Assembly: GCA_943331295.2 (NCBI GenBank)
Contig: CALQLA020000013.1
Coordinates: 37,055 to 101,054 of the forward strand
Direction of reading: 5' to 3'
Source: Bordetella parapertussis
Lineage (GTDB): Bacteria; Pseudomonadota; Gammaproteobacteria; Burkholderiales; Casimicrobiaceae
Length of the DNA: 64,000 bases
Part shown: positions 32,280-40,814 of the stretch, piece by piece
How the letters are laid out: each line of letters begins with the position of its first letter
Numbering within the stretch: position 1 is the stretch's first letter
Program-made: the position numbers and the translations under genes
Notes under the pieces: model-generated
Databases searched by the model: none
Told to the model about the DNA's origin: nothing
Seen by the model: only the letters and a program-made list of their open reading frames with translations

Positions 32280-33248
32280 TCATCCGTGCGCGATGCTGTG
32301 CCACCACAGGCGGCATTCGCGGCAGAGGCCGGCGGCGTCGAATTCTGCCCGCAGCACGCCGTCGAGCGTGAGGCGCGGCAGCGGATCGCCGGGTTTGCGC
32401 GCGAGCAGGTTCGTTCCGGTCGACGCCGCCCAGATCGCGAACAGCTCCTCCGACGCGACCCGGTAGGTGACGTGCCAGTGCGCGATCCCGCCCGTGGGCG
32501 TCGCGGCCATCACCTGGTACGAAAGGCGGACGTCTTCCTGCAGCTTGACGCGTTGCCAGTAGGCGGCCAGCTCGGCGTGGCCGCGCTGCACCGCGAACGG
32601 CGTGTTGTGGTACGCGCCGTCGGCCGTGAACAGGCGGCAGAAGCGCGCGTCGTCGCGCCCTTCCCATGCCGCCTTGTAGCCCTGCATGAAGGTGTCGATG
32701 TGCATTCCAGGCGCTCCTGCGATGCCGTCGCCCGGCGCGCGCCAGGCGAAGACGAGGGTGGTCGTGCCGTCGTCGTTGTCCCGGGTTCCGGCCGGGCGCA
32801 TCCCGGCCTTCGCGAGCACCCGCTGCGAGGCCGTGTTGTCCGGGGCCGTCGTGGCGATGACCTCGGCGATGCCGTGCGTCGCGGCGCCCCAGGCCAGCAT
32901 GCCCGCGACCGCCTCGGTCGCCAGGCCCCGGCCCCAGTGCGCGCGGCGCAGCGCGTACTTGATCTCGGCCGCGGGCTGCCCGCCGGGATGGACGATGCCG
33001 CAGAAGCCGATCACCTCGCCGGTCGCGCGCAGCACGAGCGCGGACATCCCGTACCCCCGCGTCGCGTAGTTGCGGTGCGTGACCGCGACCCACTCGACGC
33101 AGCCTTCGCGCGGCAGCGGCTCGCCGTCGCCGACCCAGCGCATGGCGCCGGCATCGCCGTACACGGCGTGCATCGCATCGACGTCGGCGGCGGACAGCCG
33201 GCGCACCGCGAGGCGCGGCGTCTCGAACAGCTGCGCGTCGCCGGTCAT
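32280..33248 (-). CDS. GNAT acetyltransferase fused to a SnoaL/NTF2-like domain
   Basis: N-term FETPRLAVRRLSAADVDAMHAVYGDAGAMRWVGDG...KYALRRAHWGRGLATEAVAG; C-term TFMQGYKAAWEGRDDARFCRLFTADGAYHNTPFAVQRGHAELAAYW. Confidence 0.85.
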   Translation of the reverse strand: MTGDAQLFETPRLAVRRLSAADVDAMHAVYGDAGAMRWVGDGEPLPREGCVEWVAVTHRNYATRGYGMSALVLRATGEVIGFCGIVHPGGQPAAEIKYALRRAHWGRGLATEAVAGMLAWGAATHGIAEVIATTAPDNTASQRVLAKAGMRPAGTRDNDDGTTTLVFAWRAPGDGIAGAPGMHIDTFMQGYKAAWEGRDDARFCRLFTADGAYHNTPFAVQRGHAELAAYWQRVKLQEDVRLSYQVMAATPTGGIAHWHVTYRVASEELFAIWAASTGTNLLARKPGDPLPRLTLDGVLRAEFDAAGLCRECRLWWHSIAHG

Positions 33249-33300
33249 GTCCCGCGCCCCTGCGCTGCGCGGCATGTCGCGTGCATCCGGCCCGTTCCCG

Positions 33301-33639
33301 TCAGTCCGCCGAGTAGAACCACGCCATCCGGATCCGGCCGCCGACCACTTCGTAGACGGCCGCGACGTCGAGCGGCGTCTCGCGCACGCCGACGATGCGC
33401 TCGTGGTCGATCACCTTGTTGCCGAAGACCATCCGGTTGACGATCGTCGCGTTGAGGCCGGGCAGGTTGAAGCGCTGCGTCGCGTAGAACGCCGCGAGGG
33501 CCTCCTTGCCGGCGAACGCGGGTTCGGTGGCGGGCGGCCGGTAGATCCGGACGTCGTCGGCGTACTCCGCCAGGAAGCGCGCCAGGTCGCGGGCGTTGTA
33601 GGCCTCGAGTTGCCTCTGCACCACCGCTTCGGGAGTCAT
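33301..33639 (-). CDS. SnoaL-like/nuclear transport factor 2 family protein
   Basis: MTPEAVVQRQLEAYNARDLARFLAEYADDVRIYRPPATEPAFAGKEALAAFYA. Confidence 0.88.
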   Translation of the reverse strand: MTPEAVVQRQLEAYNARDLARFLAEYADDVRIYRPPATEPAFAGKEALAAFYATQRFNLPGLNATIVNRMVFGNKVIDHERIVGVRETPLDVAAVYEVVGGRIRMAWFYSAD

Positions 33640-33673
33640 GGCGCGGCCCGGGCTCATTGGACTGCCGTCCTTC

Positions 33674-34207
33674 TCATGCCGAACAGGGCGCGTGGACCAG
33701 CCGCCGGGAGATCCACCACAGGTTCCCGTGCGGATCGCGGATGCCGCCCTGCCGGTCGCCGTACGGCATGTCGGCGACCGCCATCCCGACGGTCGCGCCT
33801 TCGGCCACGGCCTGCCGCATCGTCGCGTCCGCGATGACGGTGCGCGCAAGCACGCCGCCATAGCCCTGGCCGCGGAAGGCCGGCCGGACGTACAGCCGCT
33901 TCATCTCCGCCGTCGCCGCGTCGAGCCGGCGCAGCGCGACACAACAGGCCGGTTCGCCGTTCGAAAGCCCGAGGTAGAGCCGGCCGGACGGCGCCGCGTA
34001 GTCGCCGGGGAGCGCCGCGAGCTCGGTCGCGAAATTCTGGAAGCACAGGTCGACGTCGAGCGAGCGCTGGTGCTCGAGGAAGAGTTCGCGCACGCACGCG
34101 AGCGCGGGGCCTTCCTGCGCCGGGACGAGTTCGAGTGCCGGGCGGACGGTTCTGCCTGCGTGCTGCGCGCTCGGGTGTTCGCGCCCGGGACGGTCCGGCC
34201 CGCTCAC
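33674..34207 (-). CDS. Chimeric protein: truncated GNAT joined to the C-terminus of a PhnB-like VOC protein
   Basis: GNAT up to MKRLYVRPAFRGQGYGGVLART, then VOC-type VIADATMRQAVAEGATVGMAVADMPYGDRQGGIRDPHGNLWWISRRL. Confidence 0.75.
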   Translation of the reverse strand: MSGPDRPGREHPSAQHAGRTVRPALELVPAQEGPALACVRELFLEHQRSLDVDLCFQNFATELAALPGDYAAPSGRLYLGLSNGEPACCVALRRLDAATAEMKRLYVRPAFRGQGYGGVLARTVIADATMRQAVAEGATVGMAVADMPYGDRQGGIRDPHGNLWWISRRLVHAPCSA

Positions 34208-34219
34208 GGGCGCACAGGC

Positions 34220-34846
34220 TCAGGGCCGCCGGTCGAAGGCGAGCTTGAGGCCGAGGCCCACCAGCACGGCGCCGCTCGACCGGTAGAGCCAGACCAGCAC
34301 GTTCGGACGCGCGCGCAGCCAGCCCGACAGCATTCCCGCGAAGAATCCCACCGGCCCCTTGACCAGGAAGGTGAGCGCGGCGAACAGCAGCCCCAGCACG
34401 AACACCGCCAGCGTGGGGCGCGCGGCACCCGGGTGCACGAACTGCGGCAGGAAGGCGAAGTAGAACACCGCGATCTTCGGGTTGGAGATGTTGGACAGCG
34501 CGCCGTCGACGAACAACCGGCCGAGCGAGCGCTTCGAGGCCGTTGCCGCGACCAGCGCGCCGCCCTTCGAACGCAACAGGCCGATGCCGAGCCAGACGAG
34601 ATAGGCGGCGCCGGCCAGCTTCAGCACCAGGAACAGCACGTCGGATGCGCGCAGGATCGCCCCGAGCCCCAGCGTGGCGAGGATCGTGTGGCCGACGAGG
34701 CCGACGCTGACGCCCGCCGCCGTGGCGACGCCCGCGCCGGCGCCCTGGGCGACGGAGCGCGACATCACGAGGATCATGTCCTGGCCCGGCGTGACGATCA
34801 GCACCAGCGACGCGACGGTGAACAGCAACCACGAGACTTCGAGCAT
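34220..34846 (-). CDS. LysE family translocator
   Basis: MLEVSWLLFTVASLVLIVTPGQDMILVMSRSVAQGAGAGVATAAGVSVGLVGHTILATLGL. Confidence 0.92.
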   Translation of the reverse strand: MLEVSWLLFTVASLVLIVTPGQDMILVMSRSVAQGAGAGVATAAGVSVGLVGHTILATLGLGAILRASDVLFLVLKLAGAAYLVWLGIGLLRSKGGALVAATASKRSLGRLFVDGALSNISNPKIAVFYFAFLPQFVHPGAARPTLAVFVLGLLFAALTFLVKGPVGFFAGMLSGWLRARPNVLVWLYRSSGAVLVGLGLKLAFDRRP

Positions 34847-34895
34847 CGGCCGCTCCCGGAGGGTTTGCGAGTTGTCCTGTCCGCCGGCAATCTTC

Positions 34896-35465
34896 TCATG
34901 CCGCGGTGATGGCGCGCAGCATCAGGATTTCGTCGGGCTCGACTTCGTACACGGCGTAAAGCGCCTGCGGCGCCGGCAGGCAGCCCAGCCGGTCCAGCAA
35001 CCGGCGCGAGCGCAGGTTCCTCGCCTTCAGCACGGCGGACAGCGTCGTGACATCGTAGCTGGCGGCGAGCTCCGCGATCATCAATTGCACCGCCGACCTC
35101 GCGAGGCCCTGCCCCCAGTATCGGCTATTGAGTTCGTACGCGATGGCCGCGCGACGCGTCGGATGCACGGTCGCCTGCACGTACCCCGCCAGTGCCGACG
35201 ACGGCAGCCGGATCACCCAGTTGAGCCACAATTCCGACCCGTCCGGCGACACCCGCTGCTCCAGCCGGGCATAGCGCGACCGCAGCCACTCGACCGACGG
35301 CGGCGGCGCGTTCTCGTGCTCGTAGATCGCCGGGTCGGCAAGCACCTCGAACATCGCCTGCGCGTGGGCCGCCACCTGCGGCTCGAGCCGGACGACGGCG
35401 TTCTCGAGGAGCCGCATGGGCGGCGCGGGGAGGTCGGCGACGACGCCCGCGCGACCAGGTGTCAT
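34896..35465 (-). CDS. GNAT family N-acetyltransferase
   Basis: MRLLENAVVRLEPQVAAHAQAMFEVLADPAIYEHENAPP; YELNSRYWGQGLARSAVQLMIAELA; start could be 35417. Confidence 0.88.
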   Translation of the reverse strand: MTPGRAGVVADLPAPPMRLLENAVVRLEPQVAAHAQAMFEVLADPAIYEHENAPPPSVEWLRSRYARLEQRVSPDGSELWLNWVIRLPSSALAGYVQATVHPTRRAAIAYELNSRYWGQGLARSAVQLMIAELAASYDVTTLSAVLKARNLRSRRLLDRLGCLPAPQALYAVYEVEPDEILMLRAITAA

Positions 35466-35532
35466 CGCCTGCGCCCCGCCAGCGCGGCGATGGCGAGCGG
35501 CAGCGACACGACGACGCCCGCGCGCCGTCGCG

Positions 35533-36009
35533 TCATGGGGCGACCCCGGCGCGCGGCATGTCGTCGTAGTTCTCGCCGTCCGCGGCCCACGCGGGCAGTT
35601 CGTCGACGCCGTTGAAATTGAGCTCGATCATGAGCCCGTCCGGATCGCGGACGAACATCTGGAACAGCCGGACCGCCGGCAGGTACCGGTTGCGCGCAGG
35701 CACGCGGAGCGACCGCAGGTGCGCGGCGAAGGCATCGGGGTCGGTCGCGGTGAACGCGATGTGGTCGACGACACCGCTGTTGTCGGTGGCGGCGCGCGGC
35801 GTGGTGCCGAGGTAGTAGAGCTCCGAGTTCGGGATGCCGTGCGGGCCCATGTGAACCTGGATCCGTCCGCCGACGCCGAGCCAGTAGCCGGGAAACGGGA
35901 AGCCCGGCCGCGGCATCTCCTCGAAGCCCAACACCTCGCAATAGAAGCGCCGGGACCGTTCGAGGTCGTTGGCGCGGACGAAATAGTGGTTGAGCTCGGT
36001 CAGGGGCAT
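35533..36009 (-). CDS. VOC family protein
   Basis: MPLTELNHYFVRANDLERSRRFYCEVLGFEEMPRPGFPFPGYWLGVG; FVRDPDGLMIELNFNG. Confidence 0.92.
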   Translation of the reverse strand: MPLTELNHYFVRANDLERSRRFYCEVLGFEEMPRPGFPFPGYWLGVGGRIQVHMGPHGIPNSELYYLGTTPRAATDNSGVVDHIAFTATDPDAFAAHLRSLRVPARNRYLPAVRLFQMFVRDPDGLMIELNFNGVDELPAWAADGENYDDMPRAGVAP

Positions 36010-36382
36010 GGCGGCTCCGGGTCGATGTCGACGTAAGCGTCCGGTCGAAACCGCGGCGTGCAGACGGCGAGGAAGACGAGGTCCCGGTCGCCGATGCTGG
36101 CGATGCGCTGGCGGCAGCCCGGGGGGATGAGCACGACGTCGCCGGGGCCGACGTCCTGCGCCGCCAGCGCGCCGACTTCCACGCGCCCCGTGCCTTCGAG
36201 GATCACGTATCGCTCCGTCGTGCCGTCGAGGCGATGCCACCGCGTCGTGGTGCCGCGCGGCACGCGTGCCGCGCGATCGACGCCGCCGGGTCGGATGCGC
36301 TGTTCGACAGTTCGTTGATGTAGCAGCGCTCCGCGATGGGGAATTCGGCGCCGGGATCGAGCCGCCGGATTTCTTCGTTCAT
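36000..36382 (-). pseudogene. Cupin domain protein, frameshifted
   Basis: N-term MNEEIRRLDPGAEFPIAERCYINELSNSASDPAASIAR and C-term ARVPRGTTTRWHRLDGTTERYVILEGTGRVEVG are in different frames; break at a 22-bp palindrome (36254-36275). Confidence 0.78.
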
Positions 36383-36435
36383 GGGCTGTCTGCTCCTCCA
36401 CGGCCACGCGCCGGTTGCCAGCGCGGGGTGAACCG

Positions 36436-36708
36436 TCAAGCTTCGGTGCGAACCAGCGGCACAAGGAAGGTCTGGATGAACGCCATGGCGAGGAGCCCGC
36501 CGACGACGCATGCGACGCCCACCAGCATCGAGCTCGACTTCAGCAGCCCGAGGCCGCCGAGGAACGCCGGGATCGCCGCGAAGACCGCCAGCGAATGCGT
36601 CATCACGGGCTTGCCGCAGGACTGGCACGGGATCATCCGGCCGGGGCCGAGCCCGGACTTCCGCGCGAGGCTCATCGCGGGCTTGCCGCAGTAGGGGCAT
36701 TTGACCAT
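36436..36708 (-). CDS. Small membrane protein with paired CxxC motifs
   Basis: MVKCPYCGKPAMSLARKSGLGPGRMIPCQSCGKPVMTHSLAVFAAIPAFLGGLG. Confidence 0.75.
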   Translation of the reverse strand: MVKCPYCGKPAMSLARKSGLGPGRMIPCQSCGKPVMTHSLAVFAAIPAFLGGLGLLKSSSMLVGVACVVGGLLAMAFIQTFLVPLVRTEA

Positions 36709-36845
36709 TGGGGTGACCGCAGGGGAGACGTTTATCGGCGGCGCGCGGGCCGGCGTTGGATGCTACGCGGCATGCCTGCGCCTGTCGATACGGTGGCGGG
36801 AGCGGGCAGGCCTGCCGTCAGCCGCAATGCGCAATCGGGCAAGGT

Positions 36846-36880
36846 CCACCCGGGTTTCGCTTGCGCTCAACCCGGGCTAC
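36846..36880. repeat. Single-arm REP-like element
   Basis: CCACCCGGGTTTCGCTTGCGCTCAACCCGGGCTAC; carries the stop codon of the GNAT gene on the minus strand. Confidence 0.75.
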
Positions 36881-37335
36881 GCGAGGCGCAGCGTCATGAA
36901 CACGCTGTAAGGGTCCTCGACGTAGTCGCCGAACGGCCCGCACGTGGTGAAGCCGAAGCTCTCGTAGAGCCTTTGCGCCGGCACGAAACCCCCGGTGGAG
37001 CCGGTCTCGAGGCTCAGGCGCTCGTACGATCGCGATCGCGCGACGGCGATGATGTGGGCGAGGAGGGCGCGCCCTGCGCCCCGGCCGCGCAGCGCGTCGG
37101 GCGTGCGCATCGACTTCACCTCGCCGTGCGTCGGATCGAGTTCCTTGAGCGCGCCGCAACCCAGCAGCAGCGGGCCCTCCCACGCCGACCAGAAGCTGAT
37201 CCCCGGCTGGCGGAGCTTGCCGAGATCGAGCGCGTGGACGCTCTCGGGCGGTGACTGTTCGTACATGCTCTGCAGGTGCTCGTCCAGCAGCGCGTGGATG
37301 GCCGGGCGCGAGAGGTCGTCCTGTTCGATCTTCAT
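36877..37335 (-). CDS. GNAT family N-acetyltransferase
   Basis: MKIEQDDLSRPAIHALLDEHLQSMYEQSPPESVHALDLGKLR; EVKSMRTPDALRGRGAGRALLAHIIAVAR. Confidence 0.92.
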   Translation of the reverse strand: MKIEQDDLSRPAIHALLDEHLQSMYEQSPPESVHALDLGKLRQPGISFWSAWEGPLLLGCGALKELDPTHGEVKSMRTPDALRGRGAGRALLAHIIAVARSRSYERLSLETGSTGGFVPAQRLYESFGFTTCGPFGDYVEDPYSVFMTLRLA

Positions 37336-37487
37336 GGCATCAGCGGCCAGCGGCCAGCGATCGTGCGACGGGGCTCGCCGGACCGGGCCGCGGCCCGCGC
37401 GCCGGAGCATGGTGCCATCGCGCCATCGCGCGCGGGACCGGTCATCGGCGTACCTTGTGTCGGCGCACGGGGAGGCAGGTCGCGCCG

Positions 37488-37964
37488 TCACGCCTCGTCG
37501 GTCCAGTAGTCGAGGTGGTGGCTGGTGCGCGTCATGTGCCGGAGCCCGCCGCCGAACGCCCCGACCTTGCCCGAGTCGGGGTATTCGCAGACCTCCGCCG
37601 GCAGCATCGTGCTGATCGAAAGGTAGGCGAGATCGGCACCGGAGTCGTTGACGATCTGGTGCGCCGTCTCCGGTCCGCCCGTCGGGCAGCAGATCACGTC
37701 GCCCGCGCGGATCTTCCGGGTCTCCTTGCCGTAGCGCAGCGTGCCCTCGCCCTTCACGATGAAGAACATCTCCTCTTCGGCACGATGGCTGTGGAACGGG
37801 CACGAGCTCTTGCCGGGCGGGACGACGTCGTAGGAGTAGCCGAGGTCCTTCGCGCCGAGCAGCGGCCCGATGCGCACGGCGTCGCACGCGAACTTGTCGC
37901 CCTTCTCGAAGTGCTCGAGCTTCAGCTGGTCGATGTTGATGACTTTCGAGTCGATCACGCGCAT
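37488..37964 (-). CDS. Cupin domain-containing protein
   Basis: CPFHSHRAEEEMFFIVKGEGTLRYGKETRKIRAGDVICCPTGGPETAHQIVN. Confidence 0.92.
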   Translation of the reverse strand: MRVIDSKVINIDQLKLEHFEKGDKFACDAVRIGPLLGAKDLGYSYDVVPPGKSSCPFHSHRAEEEMFFIVKGEGTLRYGKETRKIRAGDVICCPTGGPETAHQIVNDSGADLAYLSISTMLPAEVCEYPDSGKVGAFGGGLRHMTRTSHHLDYWTDEA

Positions 37965-38021
37965 CGGTCTCGTTCTCCGTGGAGAGGGGAGTGCGTTCTA
38001 TGGGGGCGGGGCGGGCGCCGG

Positions 38022-38474
38022 CTAGCCCGCGACCTGCGCTTCGACCCGTTGCGCGAGCAGCACCAGCGATTCCTGCCAACCGAGATAGCACGCCTCGGCG
38101 GGAATCACCGCGGGGATGCCTTCCTGGACGGCGTGGAGCTCGGTCCCGCAGAACACCGCCCGCAGCGTTATCGTCGTCCGCATTACGCCGGGCAGGTTCG
38201 TGTCGTCGAACTTGCCGGTGTAGCGGATCCGTTCGTGCGGCAGCAGCTCGAGGTAGTCCCCGCCGAAGGCATGCGCATGGCCCGTCGTGAAGTTCGCGAA
38301 CGACATCCGGTAGCTGCCGCCCACCCGGGCGTCCAGCTGGTGGACCGTGCCGGTGAAGCCGTGGGGCGGCAGCCACTTCGCCAGGGCGTCGGCGTCGAGG
38401 AACGCACGATAGATGCGCTCCGGCGTTGCCCGGAGCCCGCGATGCAGGCCTACGGTACCTGTGGCCATGGTCAT
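38022..38474 (-). CDS. SRPBCC (AHSA1-like) family protein
   Basis: LRATPERIYRAFLDADALAKWLPPHGFTGTVHQLDARVGGSYRMSFANF. Confidence 0.92.
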   Translation of the reverse strand: MTMATGTVGLHRGLRATPERIYRAFLDADALAKWLPPHGFTGTVHQLDARVGGSYRMSFANFTTGHAHAFGGDYLELLPHERIRYTGKFDDTNLPGVMRTTITLRAVFCGTELHAVQEGIPAVIPAEACYLGWQESLVLLAQRVEAQVAG

Positions 38475-38535
38475 TCCCGAAAGCGGGGGAGGTCTCCCCG
38501 TTGTGCGTGTCCGCGCCGGCACCGGATTGCGCCGC

Positions 38536-38761
38536 TTACCGGCGTCTCGCGCGCCGGACCCGTTCCACGCCGACGCCAATGGCCAGCACGCCCGGCCAGA
38601 ACGTGACGAAGAGCAGCAGTCCGGGGCCGATCGGGTTCGGGTTCGGGTCCGGCCACAGGCCGACCGATGCCAGGAAGATGATCGTCAGGAGGGGGGGCGG
38701 CGCCGACGATCAGCACGGCGGCGCCGATGCGCACCCACCACGAGCGGAAGTAGTCGTTCAC
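38536..38761 (-). pseudogene. Small membrane protein, frameshifted at a C7/G7 homopolymer
   Basis: VNDYFRSWWVRIGAAVLIVGAAP | LLTIIFLASVGLWPDPNPNPIGPGLLLFVTFWPGVLAIGVGVERVRRARRR*; 226 nt total (3n+1); removing one G from 38691-38697 restores one frame. Confidence 0.75.
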
Positions 38762-38793
38762 GTGTCCGGACGCCTGAGGAAAGCGCCGCGAAG

Positions 38794-39102
38794 TCAGTCG
38801 CCCGGCTGCGGCCCGGCGTAGCCTTCGATGATCACGACGTCGCCGGTCGAGACCGGTCGCCGCAGCGATGCCGCGTACTGGTACTGCGCCGAATGCCAGC
38901 AGTCGAGAGCCGCCTGGTAGCTGGGAAATTCGATGACGACGTTGCGCGCACGGCACGCGCCCTCCGGATTCTCGAAGCTGCCGCCGCGCACGAGAAACCG
39001 CGCGCCGTACTTGCGCAAGGGCTCGGCGTTGGCCGCCACGTACGCCTTGTAGGCCTCGGGGTCCGCGACATCGACGCGACCGATCCAGTATCCTTTTGCC
39101 AA
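38794..39102 (-). CDS. DUF1330 domain-containing protein
   Basis: LAKGYWIGRVDVADPEAYKAYVAANAEPLRKYGARFLVRGGSFENPEG; TTG start. Confidence 0.9.
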   Translation of the reverse strand: MAKGYWIGRVDVADPEAYKAYVAANAEPLRKYGARFLVRGGSFENPEGACRARNVVIEFPSYQAALDCWHSAQYQYAASLRRPVSTGDVVIIEGYAGPQPGD

Positions 39103-39197
39103 TTCAACCTCCCTGTCGACTCGTTGGTGATGTTGCGCCAAGCCCGGCACTGCGACAGCGCGGCGCCAATCATAGCGCCCCGCCCGGATGGCCGGCG

Positions 39198-39620
39198 TCA
39201 GCCCCTGGGGCGCAGCATCCCCTGCTGCTGCGGCGAGCCGGGAATGGCCGGCAGTTCCCCGAGCCAAGGAAGCGCGGAGTGCTGCCAGATCTGGACCGCG
39301 GGCTTCAGTTGCGCGCGCTGGGTCACGCAGCCCAGGCGGATGCTGACCGACGTCACGTTCTCCGTCGCCATCGCGTACAACGGCGTGCCGCATTCGGGGC
39401 AGAACACCTGGGCCCGGCGATTGCCGCTGGCGGCGACCTTGATGTAGGTCTTGGGCTCGCCACGCACCGCAAAGCTTGCGATCGGTGCCGCGGCGACTGC
39501 ACGGAACGGCGCGCCGGACATGACCTGGCAGTCGGTGCAGTGGCAGGCCATCACCCGCGACGGATCGATCTCCGCCGTGAAGGTGATCCGGCCGCAGTGA
39601 CACGCGCCGTCGATGTGCAT
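39198..39620 (-). CDS. GFA family protein
   Basis: GACHCGRITFTAEIDPSRVMACHCTDCQVMSGAPFRA; FCPECGTPLYA. Confidence 0.93.
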   Translation of the reverse strand: MHIDGACHCGRITFTAEIDPSRVMACHCTDCQVMSGAPFRAVAAAPIASFAVRGEPKTYIKVAASGNRRAQVFCPECGTPLYAMATENVTSVSIRLGCVTQRAQLKPAVQIWQHSALPWLGELPAIPGSPQQQGMLRPRG

Positions 39621-39729
39621 GATGTTCTCCTGTCGCGGAGTGCGGGTTGGTGGCGCCGGTTCGGTCGCGCCGTGGGGGACGAAAGCGGGAGTTTCCTGCC
39701 CGTGTCGCCGCGAGTCAACGCATTTGCCG

Positions 39730-40674
39730 TCAGGCCGCCGGGTGTCGCTTCGGGCCAGCAGCGCGTGTCGCGCAATCCGCGCGCTCCCCGGCGCAGGCGT
39801 CCCGGACGCACCCGCGCAGCCAGCGATGCGCCGGATCGGCATCGAGCCGCGGGTGCCAGAGCAACGACACCGTGATTTCCGGCATGGCGAGCGGAAGGGG
39901 AAAGCTGTGCATGCCTTCACGCAGGCTTGCCGTGTGCCGTTCGGGAACGCTGGCGACCAGCTCGGTCGCGCGAGCGAGCGCCAGCGCGGTGGAAAAGCCG
40001 CCGACGATCGTGACGATCGTCCGTTGCAGCCCGAGCGCCTGCAGCGCGTCGTCGATCGGCCCCCGGTCGTGCCCCCGCCGCGAGACGAGGATGTGCCGGC
40101 CGGCCGCGTAGCGCGATGGCGTCACCTTGCCCTTGCCGAGCGGGTGTCCCGTCCGCACGACGCCGACGAAGCGGTCCCGGAACAGGGCCCGCACGCGCAG
40201 CTCCGGCGCCGCCGCCTTTCCCACCACGCCCGTTTCCAGGTCGATCGTCCGGTCGCGCAGCGGCGTGCTGTCCTTGTCGGGCTTCTGCACGAAGGCGAGC
40301 CGCACGCCGGGGGCATCCGCGCCGACACTGGCAATGAGTTTCGGGCCGAAGCATTCCACGAAGCCTTCGCTGGTCCGCAGCGTGAACGTCCGGACGAGTC
40401 GGCCGAGGTCGAGCTTCGTGGCCGGGCGCAGGGCGGCTTCTCCCTCCTGCACGATCCTCCCGACCTGCTCGCGCAACTCGATCGCGCGAGGCGTGGGGAC
40501 GAGTCCGCGTCCGGCCCTGACCAGCAGCGGATCGCCGGTCGTCTCGCGCAACCGCGCGAGCGCCCGGCTCATCGCCGAGGGGCTCAACTGCAGCCGCCGC
40601 GCGGCGCGCGCGACGCTGCCTTCCGCGAGCAGCACGTCCAGGGTGACGAGCAGGTTGAGGTCGGGCGCCGGCAT
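39730..40674 (-). CDS. LysR family transcriptional regulator
   Basis: PDLNLLVTLDVLLAEGSVARAARRLQLSPSAMSRALARLRETTGDPLLVRAGRGLVPTPRAIEL. Confidence 0.93.
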   Translation of the reverse strand: MPAPDLNLLVTLDVLLAEGSVARAARRLQLSPSAMSRALARLRETTGDPLLVRAGRGLVPTPRAIELREQVGRIVQEGEAALRPATKLDLGRLVRTFTLRTSEGFVECFGPKLIASVGADAPGVRLAFVQKPDKDSTPLRDRTIDLETGVVGKAAAPELRVRALFRDRFVGVVRTGHPLGKGKVTPSRYAAGRHILVSRRGHDRGPIDDALQALGLQRTIVTIVGGFSTALALARATELVASVPERHTASLREGMHSFPLPLAMPEITVSLLWHPRLDADPAHRWLRGCVRDACAGERADCATRAAGPKRHPAA

Positions 40675-40716
40675 GCCGGCGACAATAGCGCAGTTTGATC
40701 GTGGCGTAGCGTCAGA

Positions 40717-40733
40717 TGCACGTATTAAGTGCA
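40717..40733. promoter_or_regulatory. Candidate LysR-type operator
   Basis: TGCACGTATTAAGTGCA: TGCAC-N7-GTGCA perfect inverted repeat in the divergent LysR-MFS intergenic region. Confidence 0.6.
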
Positions 40734-40814
40734 AATGGTGCGTCTTCCGCCTTGCCACGCAAGCGCCTACTCTTCCGGCAGGCCCGCTTCGGGCATCGCC
40801 GGAACAGGGAGTTC

